Made by a program: the position numbers and the translations under genes
Source of the DNA: Baffinella frigidus
Taxonomy: Eukaryota > Cryptophyceae > Cryptomonadales > Baffinellaceae
Direction of reading: 5' to 3'
DNA length: 27,233 nucleotides
Assembly (NCBI GenBank): GCA_026770585.1
Contig: MU646511.1
Location: 397,744-424,976, forward strand
Shown: one piece after another, positions 9,542 to 21,940 of the stretch
Numbering within the stretch: position 1 is the stretch's first letter
Layout of the letters: each line of letters opens with the position of its first letter
Notes under the pieces: model-generated
What the model saw: the letters and a program-made list of their open reading frames with translations, nothing else
What the model was told of the DNA's origin: nothing
The model's database searches: none

Positions 9542-12500
9542 GCGAGTGTCCAACCCGCTTGCGTTTCTGCTCTCATCAGGTCTTTTACGCGCTAGATGGG
9601 CGTCTTGATGGACGTCTATGCGCTGCTACTGCCGGTTCAATCGACGCTTGCGTCTATGACCTCTCTCGTCGCCCCTGCTCAGCCACCCTATTTTCGTCCT
9701 CATCCCTTCTGTCACTTCTATTCCAGGAAACTCGATGGCGGTGCTCTCTCTCTTATGCACGCAGGATGCAGGCGGGACGGACGCCCCTGCTGACACCCCC
9801 AGCCCTGCACATGCGCCCTGCAAACTGTTGGGTTTACAAGGCTGCTGTTGCAGCAGTACCTGCAACCTGCTAGGGTCCAGGGTGTAGGCTGTGGCTGTGT
9901 AGGCTGTTGGGTACTGGTGTACGGTTCAGTGTACACTGAAGTCCTAAACCCTAACCCTCAACCCTCAACCCTAACCCCTCAACCCTCACCCCTCACCCTT
10001 CACCCCTCACCCCTAATCCCAAACTCCAAATCAGGAGGCAGCCTCTCCCAGCCCCTCCCACCCCTCTCCGGTTCAGCCCCTCCCACCCCTCACCAGGGTT
10101 TGGGGTTTAGGGGTGAGGGTTGAGGGTGACTTGGGTGTCAGGGTGTCATGGTGCAGTCGAAGTCTCTTCGGCGGGCAGCTCGCCGAGAGGCGGGGGGGGG
10201 AAGTAAACCCTCAACCCTCAACCCTCAACCATCAAACATAAACCCTAAAACCTAAACCACAAACCCTGAACCCTGGCCCCTAAAACCTAACCCCTGAACC
10301 CCAACCCCTCAACCCTGAACCCTGGACCCTAAACCAGGGGGGCTCGTTCAGCTCGTTCAAGGGCAGGGTCGTACCAACGGGCATCGAGGAGCGCCCCTAT
10401 CCCTATTTCAAAATCTGACAAACCGGCGCCTTTCCTGGCACTAAAAACGCGCGGTTTGATGATTTGGGCGGTGGCGTGGTACAAAGGCTGAAGCGGGATG
10501 GGGGATTCGCGGCAGGGCGACGCGTTCCGCAAGCGGCGCGCCTCGATCGAGCGCATCGAGAATGCTCAACGACACGCTGCGAGTCAGGCCCAGGTACTGT
10601 CAACACCGTGCACGTGCATGCCCACCTTGAGCCATTCGGTAACGGTGCACTTGTCAGCACTAAAATGGCAATGCCAGGTCTTTTAAAGGACGATTTGTTT
10701 TTGCATTATACATTTTGTGGGGAGGCGCGTCCAAACAAGGTCTCCGTTGAAGTTAGCTTCTCGCATGGCAGGTGGGCACGCGGGAGGTGGGCACGCCAAG
10801 CACTCCGGAGCTACGCACCAAGAGTAGCGAGGCCCAGCTGGGAGCCGGAGCCGGAGAAGGTCCTCAACCCTACACCCTAGGCACTCAACGCTAAATACTC
10901 AACTCTGAACCCTTAACCCTAAACGCTAAACGCTAAACACTACACACGCAACACTGAAGCAGGAAGAGGAGGCGGCATTCTTCATGGGGTCAGACCTTTT
11001 GCGCGGTAAACACTCAACCCTCAACCCTAAACTCTGAAACCTGAAACCTGAACCCTCAACCCCAAACCCTAAACCCTAAACCCTAAACCATACACCCCAA
11101 ACCCTAAACCCTAAACCCTAAACCTGCACCCCTAAACGCTGAACGCTAAACGCTAAACTCTAAACTCTAAACACTCTAAACTCTAAACTCTAAACGCTGA
11201 ACCGGGTTAGGTTGAGCGAGGAGCGGCGCTCGTCGGACCCGGGCATGGCTCTCCCGCCGCAAGACCAGGCACCCTTTCTAACCCCTAACCACCCTAACCA
11301 CCAACCCCTAAACCCCTCTAAACCCTCAACACCAACCCCTAAACATCAGACCCGAAATAACAACGACTGGGCCCTAATCCGCACCCCCAGACACCTCTCC
11401 CGCCGCAAGACCAGGCACCCGCTCTAAACCCTCAACACGTATCCCTAAACAGCAAACACTAAATAACAATTAGTGGGCCGTCAGCCGCACCCCCTTACAC
11501 CTTTTCAAAAGGCTGGGGGGCCTCTCTCGAGGTCTCCTTGGTGCGCACCATGTGAGGTTAATAAAGAAGAAGAAGAAGCCTTACACCTCTCCTGGCGGCA
11601 CTCCCGGCGCAAGAGCAGCCAGGCGCAACCGCCATGCTCCCACGGCGGAGCAGGCGCCATGCTCCCACACCAAACTCTAAACCCTGGATCCTACAAAAGT
11701 AATCCCTAGACCCTAACTCTCTAAACCCTAAACCCTATACCCTAAAGCCAAAAGCCAAAAGCCTAAAGCCTAAACCCCAAACCCTAAACCCTAAACCCTA
11801 GTAATCCCTGTTTGCCCGTGTCCCCTCAGGGTGCATCGACCCTTACCCCTAACCCCTAACCTCCAACCCCCAACTATGAACCCCAACCCCCAACTCCCAA
11901 CTCCCAAACCCCTAAACCCTAAATCCGGCAACAGGCAAATCCCGACGAGGGGCAAGCAGCGAGCTATTCCGGGGTTTCAGCCAGCAGGTGATGGCTCTCT
12001 ACAGTATATCCTATAGTATATATTGTAGTATATTCTATTGGATATATTATAGTATACAAACATCTATAGTATATCTGCAGTATACTGTATTGATGTTCGG
12101 CGTGAGCGTTCGCGGGGTTTCCGCATGCATGGGATGCCCACGCCACCCTCTATAGTATATCCTCTAAAGTATATCCTATACAACATCTATAGTGTATCCT
12201 CTGTAGTATATCCTATGCAACCTCTATATTATATCTTCTATAGTATATTCTATACAACCTCTATAGTATATCCTATATAGTACATCCTCTATACCTTCAG
12301 GTATGTACAGCGGGGTTTCTGCACGCAGGAGAGGCGCACCTCACACACCCCTGAAGGAGACAAAGGTTCAAACGTATCGTCAGTAAAAGTATTGATTAAT
12401 TGCTTTTGGGCAACGAAAAATTCCTACACAACACAACTCGCGCGATGGCGCTTGTCCGGATTCCGCACACCACCGTCCAGGAGTTTGTGATTGTATGGAT

Positions 12501-15500
12501 ATCCAATCAATTGGGTGTCCAAGAAATTGCATGAGGATCCAATACATGTCGTCCGTCATGCACAAGTTTTTGAGTGGATGGGTATCCAATAAATTGGGCG
12601 TGTTTTCATGCCAGTGTTTTTACCACAAGGTAGGCTACGAGGGTTTCAGATACGCTAAATGTAGCGGCAACGTGACCAAATTTGCATCAGAAAATCCTTA
12701 AAGTCAACTACCCCGGGTCAAGTTGACCTTTGATGAAAGGTCCGTAGTCCACCGTGTGGTTTATCCAATAAACGCTGTTCCGCAGCAGGGTGCTGTTCAT
12801 GGTCAACCCTGAACCCTGGACCCTGAACCCTGAACCCTGAATCCTAAACCCTGAAACAGGGGGGCGATGTTTATGGTCAACGGCAGCGCGCGGCGCTCGA
12901 GCGGGGTATCCGAGGCATCGGTAACCCTGCACTCTAATCACCCAAGTGGACCAAAGAAAAATTGAAACCAAACCATCTTCTTCGAGGGACGGTCGAAAAT
13001 GCCCGGCTGTCAGAACGAAATGGCTCAGCCAACATTCTCGATTTGGGGTGCGTTTGAGGGCTACGCCCAAAGCAAGAAGGGTAGGGCTCGGCGTTCGAGC
13101 GGGGTATCCGAGCCATCGGTAACCCCCAACCCTCATCCCTCAACCCATAACCTTGAACCTTGAACCCTCAACGCTAAACACTAAACACTAAACCATGCAC
13201 CCTAAACCTAGACCATATACCATACACGTTACACCCCACACCCTACACCCTACACCCTACACCCTAAACCCTAAACCCTCAACACCAATCCTGAGACCCT
13301 CAACCCTACACACTAAAGCATGAACCCTGAACTGTAAACGCAGCACCGAAAAGCAGGCGGGGAGCTTCTCAGGCCCTTCATGGAGGCGTGGCTCACTGGA
13401 GGTGCTAACCCCTCACCCCAAACCCTGAACCCGAAACCCTAAACCCCGAACCCTAAACCCTAAACCCTAAACCTTGAACCCTAATCTCCAAACCCTAAAC
13501 CCCAACCCCCAAACTCTTAACCCTAAACCCCAAACCCCAAACCCGAAACCCCAAACCCTAGGCAACCTCCGACGAGGCCTCTGCGGGGAGGCGTGGCTCG
13601 ATGGAGGCACCAGCCCCAAACCCCGAACCCTAAACCCTAAATCCTAATTCCTAAACCCTGAACCCTAAATCCTGAACCCAAAACACTAAACCAGAAACTC
13701 TAAACCCTAAACCCTACACCATAAACCCTAAACCTTCAACCATAAACCCTAAACCCTCAACCCTCAACCCTCAACCCTAAGCCCGAAACCCGAAACCCAG
13801 AAGCAGGGGCGCTCGGATGCGGCGCTGCTCGCGCACGCGTCGCAGAGCCCCATGGTCTGGGAACCCTAACCCTCAACCCCAACGTCTAGTTTAGGGTTGA
13901 AACTAAACCCTGCTGTCTGAACGCTGAACCATCAAACCTCAAACCTACGCCCTCAACCCGGATCCCCAAACCCTGCACGCTAAAGCCCGAAACCTCGAAC
14001 ACTGAAACCTGACCATCCCTGTTTCTGTTTCCTTCCCTAAACCCTAAACCCCGAACCCTAAACCTTTTACCCTAGACCCTAAGCCCCACGCCCTAAACCC
14101 TAAACCCTGCACCCTAAATCCCTAAATCCTAAAGCAGGGGAGGAGGCGGAGCTCGACATCAGAGTCTGCGTTGCTTGCGGGAGGCGCGGTACCACCAACC
14201 CTCAACGTTCAACCACCAGTTTTGTAGGAGGCGTACACGTATTGTCGATGGGGCTCGATACAGGAGCCTCGGAGGGTCGAGGGCGTTACCACCAGCCCTC
14301 ACATAAAGCCCAGATCACTTCTGGCCTTCTATTTTTCTGGTAAAAGGACGGCGGAATCCATCGTCCTTATACTGGTACAAAGACCAAACCGATTCAGGAT
14401 TTGGGCCTGCTGTGAGGGCAGTGCGGTACCCTAGACCCTGTACTCCGAAATGCTCTCTATAATGCGTGTACGCTCTGTCAAATACTTGTACGCGCTCTAC
14501 AATAGATGTACGCCCTTTACAATACGTGTACGCTCTTTGCAATACGTGTACGCCCTTTACCATACTTGCACTCGCCCTTAAATACTTTTTTGGCGCTCTA
14601 CAATACGGGTACGCCCTTTACAATACTTGCACGCGCCCTGCAATACTTTTGCGCGCTCTACAATACGTACGCGCGTGTAGACTACACAACACGGCGAGGC
14701 AACGCACCGTTGCCTTAAGTTGACAGACGTTCCACTTTTGCTTTGCAAAGTTCCACACGCGACGTTTGTCTCGGTGGGCAGCGCTCTTCCACACCCGCCA
14801 GTTCTGCCTCAGTAAAACTGGGCTTGCCATAAAACACATTTAGAGCATAAAATCCGGTAGAAAAGGGCAACTAAATTGCTTTGATGACGAGCGCAGTTGT
14901 ATTGAGGCAGAGAGGGTCGAGGGTGGCGCGGAACCCCAAACTTTCTTCTCTTCTTCTTTATTACTCCCATCCTAGAGATGCATGATCCAGACGTGTATGC
15001 GCCTTCAGACGAGCCTTCCTCGGGAAAGTACGTCATCTTCTAAGGTGGAGGTACCCTAAACTTTAAACTCTGAAACGCGCTCTACAATACTTGTACGCTC
15101 TCTGAAATACGTGTACGCTCTCTACAATAATTTTACCCGCTCTACAATACTTGTATGCAAAACACTGTTGGTTGATAAGATGTATGTGTACCGAGCAATT
15201 CTGAATTATCACCAAAAAAATAAATGGACCGATCTGTGAAGCCCTCTGTGTGGTCCGTTAACGCTTGAAACAATACGAAAGCAGACGAGCCTGGTACTAA
15301 AGTGTCAAGTTTGGGGGTAGGTGGCGAGCAAGCGGCGGAGTAACAAGAAGGAAGATGTGGAGCGCGAGAACCAGTCATTGCGCATCTCTGTCGCACAACT
15401 CATGGTACCCCCGACCCCCGACCCCNNNNNNNNNNNNNNNNNNNNNNNNNNNNNNNNNNNNNNNNNNNCAACCCTAAACCCAGCCCCCTAAACCCTGCAC

Positions 15501-18500
15501 CCTGAACCCCTAAACCCTGAACCCTAAACCCATAAACCCTGTACCCTGAACCCTAAATCCCAAATCCTAAGCCCCAAACCCTATAACTACTCTACATTAC
15601 CCTGGTCTAAAACTTGTCAACCCGTGCAGGACGCGAACACGTTAGGGGTTCAATGTTCGTGTTTCGGAGATAGGATTTCGGGGTGCGCTAGACATTGTTA
15701 GGGTTGAAACAGGAGGGGACACGCAAGCCCGCCCAGGACTCCAAAACGAGGTTACTCGCGCAGATCGCTTCAAGTCGATTTTCCCGCTGAACCCTGAACC
15801 CTAAGCCCGAAGCCCCAACCATTAACCCTGAACTCTGAACCCTAAACATTAAAACCGTGCAGGACGCGAACACAAGGTTACGCAAGGAAATCGCCTTGAC
15901 GTATTTGCTTCACAAATTCCTTGATTTACTACACAAATTCTGCAGCAACGAACACATTTACCACACAAATTTCTTCGTAATAAAATATTTTACTACACAA
16001 ATTATGTAGTGATGACGGTCTCTCTCTGCAGGACGCGAACACGCAGCTGCGCGCACAGAACGCCGCGCAGGATGCGGACCGCGAGTGGTACGTGGCTCGC
16101 CACGAACAGGAGCGCAACTCTGTCGATGACCAGGTTCCAGCTCCGCCTCACTGGGGTTCACGGACTATTCTTAAGTTGACATGCTAGGTTCGCGGTACAA
16201 ATTCGTCAACGTCGGAGCGGGAAAGAGCCCGGGCTCGCCAAAGGACCAGGTGTGGCCACGCTGCATACAATCTATACGTAGTGGCTTAAAACCTCTTTTG
16301 GAGGTTTTGAACGAGACCTGGTCGTTTAAACCAAGATAGTTGAAACCAAGGCCGCAGTACTCCTCGCGTGGTGGAAATCTCTTCTGGAAATCGCGGAGCA
16401 GTTTGAGGGTTGAGGGTTGCGGGTCGCGGGTGTTGGGCAGGGTTTAGGGAAATCGCCAACCCTAAACCCTCAACTCCAAACGGTCGACCCGAAACCCTGA
16501 AGCACACACCCTAACCCCAGGTTGGTCACCTCTCCTGGCAGCTGGCCGCGCTCCTCGGGATCCGGCAGGCTCAAAACCTGCACGCGGATATAACTGTTTT
16601 GAACCACCACCGTACACACCTGGACGCGACTGCAAATTACCAGCGTATAATCTTGGACGCGCCTGTACAACTACCCTACAAACCTGGACGCGACTGTACA
16701 ACCCGGCATTTAAACAAGGGCCTCGGCCAGCCTCGTGGCTGTTTCACCCGGAAACCCCAGACCCTGACCCCAAAACCTAGAGAGAGTTGATCCGCCTGCG
16801 TTGATTGTAGATTTTGGGCCAGCCCGGATTTTCTCGAGGTCGTTTCGGGAGGTCGGGAAAGGAAAGCATCTGGAAAAATGAGAAAAATGTGTCATCTTAT
16901 GGGTGGGGGGTGCATCTTGCCATCAAATCAATGCGAAACCATAAAACTTTAGATGGACGCAAAAAATATCGATATTTTTTCGACCTCCCGACCTCCCGAC
17001 ACCGACCCAAAATCCGTGCTGACCCGAAATCTACAATAAACGCAGGTGGAGCAACTCTCTCGGCAGCTGGCCGCACTTCTTGGGATCCGGCAGGCTCAGA
17101 ACCTTCAAGAAGCAATCGCCATCGTTTCCTCCCCGAAGAATGGGGGGCACCTCAACTCGAAGCAAGGGGGGTACCTCAGAGCCGCCTTTGACGCGCTGGC
17201 CCCTAAGGTTTTCAGAAAACCCTCAACCCTGAACGCGGGCTCCTTTCTGCTCCAAAGTTGACGAATGTGCAGCACGCACCCAGCATGTCAACTTAAGCAT
17301 AGTCAACAGCCGATCCCAGGATCTAGGAAGGGCGAGGGGCGCGGCTCAACTGGTCTAGCTCTGTCTCAAGTAGTAAAACTCGGCTCGCCATGAAACACAT
17401 TTAGAACAGGAAATGTAGTAGAAAAGTGCAATTGAGATACAATTATTGCGAGACCAGGTTTTGCTCAGGCAGAGCTAGAAGGCGCTCTCTTGTCCTGGCT
17501 CTGCCTCACTCAAGTTGACCCACTATTCGCAAGTTGCCATGCTGGGTTTGCGGTACGAATCCGTCAATTTTGGTGCATTAAATATCCCGGGCTTATCGAA
17601 TTGGAGAGCTCAAATAGAATGAGACAGAGCTACGTTTCCAACAACGGCTCCAAGCGTTGTGTACCCCGAAATTGTTTTCAACTAGATCTACGGAGTTATC
17701 CGGGACAAGACATGGACAAGACATGTACCTGCATGTAAACCATGAACCCGAACCCCGAATCCCCAAACTCTAAACCCGGGTGAGCGCGGGCTCGACGCGG
17801 GTGGGTCTCGTTTTGCCTCAGTCTATTTGGTCTCCCCGATTCCAGAGTTGTCCGGAATGTTACATGTACCTACATGTAAACTGTACACCCAAAACCCTGA
17901 ATCCTCAACCACACGAAAATGCTAGAGGGGCCTATTTGAAAATGCTTTCTTTTACACGTGGGCATTTGAGTAACTTTCGTGAGGTTGGTCACGTAATTGG
18001 GCAAAACCAGTCAAGACACGAGGTTGGTTACGTTATCCTGGTACCAATATTTACAACCCCACATGTAAATATGACCCTCCAGCATTCTCGAGTGGAATCC
18101 TGAACCCTGGCCCCGAGTCAGAGTGGGCTTGACGCGGGAGGGCTCGCAGAAGCCACCAAACGTCTCGGGGCTCCCAGGCTCTCTCACGTCGAGGCCACTG
18201 AGGTGCAAAACCCGAAACCCCGAACCCCAAACTCCAAACCACACACCCCAAACCTCAGACCCCAAACCTCAAACCCCAAACCCCATACCCCAAACCCCAA
18301 ACCCCAAACCCCAAACCACAAACGACAAACCACAAACGACAAACCCCGAACCCCTACACCCTGAACTCCCAACCCCCAAACCGCACACTCCAAACCCCAA
18401 ACACCCAACCCCAACCCTTCAAACCAGGCGCTGCGAAGTCTGGACCGAGATAAGGACGAGAGGCTCACCTTCCTGGTCCTACCTCAACACCCCTAATCCC

Positions 18501-21500
18501 TAGTCCCTAATCCCACACCCCACACCCCACACGCTCAACCCTCAACCCTTAACCCTCAACCCTCAACCCCAAACCCTAAACCCTAAACCCTAAACCCTAA
18601 ACCCTAAACCCTAAACCCTAAACCCTAAACCCTGATCCCTAAACCCTAAACCCTAAACCCTAAACTCTAACCACCAAACCCTCAACCCTACACCCCACAC
18701 CTCAAACCCTCAACATGTGCATACAACCCACCTGTGCATTAACCCTACACCCTAAACACCAAACCCTTGACCCTCGCAGGAGTTTTCGCGGGTCTCGGAG
18801 GTGGTGCCAGCGGCGCGGGTCCCGCCCGAAAAGCTCGCGCTCTTCCTCGAATCTGTGTCGTGCTCCCAGGTGCAAGGTTTGGGGTTTAGGATTTAGGGTT
18901 TAGGATTTAGGGTTTAGGGTTTCGGGTTGTTGCTCCGAGGTGAGGCGAGGGAAGCCCCTAGGGCCAAACGAAACATATGCCCAAATCTTTAATCCTTGAA
19001 CCATGCACCCTAAACCCCAAGCTTTAAATCCGACGCAGGCACCTGCGCCGAAGAGACGGTGGCATCGAGCAGCGGGCGCTTACTCCCGCGCCTTTCTGAC
19101 CTGCCTTTCTCTGTGCAGGGTTCCTGGCTCAGGATTTCGGGGTGCAGGGTTCACAGTTCATGGTTCTGGGTGAGTGTGCAGGGTCCTGCTAAACCATGCA
19201 CCCGAAACTCGCAGGTGCTTGCAGCAGCGCTGGCATGAAGCAGCTGCTTGCACTCCCTCCCGCGTCTTTCCGATATGCCTTTCTCTGCGCAGGGTGTGGG
19301 GTTTAGGGTTTTCGGGTTTGGGGTTTGGTGCCTGAAGCATGTACCCCACCGTGGAACAGCCCCGCCGGCAGGCTCGTGAACAGACGCCGAAGCCAGACGG
19401 TCGGTCGTGACTGCCTTGCGTGTTCCTATGTAGGTGCTTGCAGAGGCGCTGGCATCGAGTAGCGGGAGCTCTCTCCCGCGCTTGTCCGACCTGGCAAGCC
19501 TCAGCGAGGAGCAGGTTCGAACTCTAAACCCTAAACCCTCAACCCTCAACCCGAAACCCGAAACCCAAACCCCAAACCCGAAACCCTAAACCCTAAACCC
19601 CAAACCCTAACCCCAAACACAGATCACAGTCGCGTGCCACTCAGCGGCCGGGGTTCTGGCACCCCTGCTCTGCGACTCTCTCCCTCGTCTGCTGCACGCG
19701 ACACTGCTGCCACCAACAGGAAACACACCCTAAACCCTAAACCCTAAACTCTAAACCCTAAACCCTCAACCGTACACCCTACACCCTGAACCCTAAACCC
19801 TAAATTCTAAACCCTAAACCCTAACGACTCCGTGCCTCTTCTTCTGCACGCGCCCCGACCCCCTCCGCCAAGAAACCCCAACCCTGAACCCTAAACCCTA
19901 AACCCCAAATCCTGAACCTTGAACCCTGAACCCTAGCCCCTAAACCTTAAAACCTACACCGCACACAGCAGGGTACAGCGCAGCGGCAGGCGATCCATTC
20001 ACGCTCCCGCCTCTCCGGCGCCTGCTCGCGGGAAGCAACAAGGAACCCAACACCCAAACCCCAAAGGGTGCCGAGCCTCAGCTGCAGGGGCTGGCGTGGG
20101 GTGGGGGGAGGGCGTTTGGAATGGCTGCTGCCAACTCTGTGGCGTGGCTGGGGCACCCCGCGGTGCAACCCTACACCCTACACCCTACACCCTACACCCT
20201 ACACCCCGAACCCTAAACCCCACACCAAAATCCTAAACCCTAAACCCTAAACCCCACACCCTAAACCCTAAACTCTAAACCCTAAACCCCAACCCCCAAA
20301 CCCGAAACCAGGAGGAGGGGACAAAGGCGGGTGCTGAAGGGGGGATGTGGGCAGAGGGGTTGGGGCTGTGGGCTGCGATGGAGGCTGAGCACGTACGCGC
20401 GCCCGAACCCCCCCATCCCTCTTTACGCTTTGGTCTTTAGGTTGTTAGGATGTTGGGGTGCACGGTTTGGGGTTTTATCAAACCCCTTCAGATAAACCCC
20501 CTTTATCCTATACCCTAAATGTGGGGGTGACGAGGGCTGCGATGGAAGGCGAGGATGCATGCGCGCCGGAGCCAGCAGCCAGGTCAGGATTTCGGGTTTC
20601 GCGCCTGAACCCCAAGCCAGTTTAGGGTTTATGGTCAGTGTTGAGGGTTTATGGTTTCACGCCCGAACCAGCAGCCCTTTTAGTGTCCAGGGTGTTAGGA
20701 TGTCAGGGTTTAGGGGTCCGAGTTTTATGAAATGTATGTGGGGGTGCTTGGCGACGTCTCATTAAAAAAATCCCGGACGATACACATCGCGAGACCCTCA
20801 ACTGAGTCCTTAACCCTGAACCCCAGACCTTTTCAAACCCTTTGGCAGGGCGGGGAGGATGCACAGCGGCATTTCAAGACGTGCCGCTGGGGGCCTTCTG
20901 GAGAATGCTACCAGGTGCTTTCTACTTCGGAAACACTTTCCATTTCAAATGCCGTTTGGTGCTATCTTCAGGCTGGAGTTTTTGATCTTAGCCTTGACCT
21001 AGCTTTACCTTAGAACAAAAACCACCCCTACGATAGCAAAAAGGTGGTTTTAATTCAACATGTTTCCATGTGAAATGGTGGACATGAAACCCGACACCCA
21101 AACCTCTGCAAGATTCTTTCCACGATTTGGGGGGGTCCGCTCTTCTTGGATTACGGTACACACCTCAGGGTTCAGGGCTCAGGGTCAGGGTTCAGGGTGT
21201 AGGATTTCATAAGCTCGTCCCTTCTCAAACAATCTCGAGCCTTGTCAAGCCGTCTCGACGGTGATTCATAAGAAAGGAACACTCGGTGGGCTTCAGATTA
21301 TTGTTTTGAATTCCGCTCAGCTGCAGTTCCTCAGTAAAGCAACTCTCTCGCTCTCTCTCTGCACAGCCAGACCAGCTCTGCGTCAGAAGGGTTGACAGAC
21401 TATCCTGAAGTTGACATGGTTGGTTGGTGGGCAGTCGCGGGCACTCGACGAGTGGCTGTTCGCAACCGTGAAAGAGGAAGACTGGCCTTCCCATCTGCAT

Positions 21501-21896
21501 GGTCAACACACACGACTCCACGTTCTCCGTAAGCCATACTCCCTTGACCCTAATTCCGAAACCCGGAACCCGGCACCCGAGAAACGAACTACGAAACCCG
21601 ACACTCGAAAAACCCGAAACCCGAAATCCAAACCCGAAACCATCTGGCGTCAACAGTAACCAATCTCTGTCTCTCTCTCTCTCTCTCTCAGCAAAGGTGC
21701 CTAAACCCTAAGACCCAAACCCTAAACCCTAAACCCTAAACATACACCCTGAACCCGCATCTTCCTCTCTCAGCGAAAATGCTTCGACGGAGGAAGGAAG
21801 CAGCACAGTCGAAACACCCTAAACCCCAAACCCTCAACCCTCAACCCTAAACACTGGGCCGCAAACCCAAACCCGGCACCGTGTGTAGACAGTAAC

Positions 21897-21940
<44 letters not shown>

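Larger units (their letters stand above)
13118..14130. repeat. Long interstitial telomere-like arrays
   Basis: About 1 kb of degenerate CCCTAAA, CCCTGAA and CCCTACA units, interrupted only by small exon-like islands at 13357-13401, 13573-13606 and 13807-13854. Confidence 0.85.
19517..20310. repeat. Telomere-like arrays around exon copies
   Basis: CCCTAAA, CCCGAAA and CCCTACA units at 19517-19618, 19726-19825, 19875-19965 and 20166-20310. Confidence 0.85.

Noticed and set aside
14457-14680. CRISPR array
   Set aside because: The ~18 bp units are contiguous and variable with no unique spacers of constant length, and the host is a eukaryote.
18184-18468. Gly/Leu/Phe-rich open frames antisense to telomere-like repeats (also 22101-22362, 24895-25143)
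   Set aside because: GFGVWGLG-type sequence is the translation of TTTGGGG/TTTAGGG repeats, not a protein.
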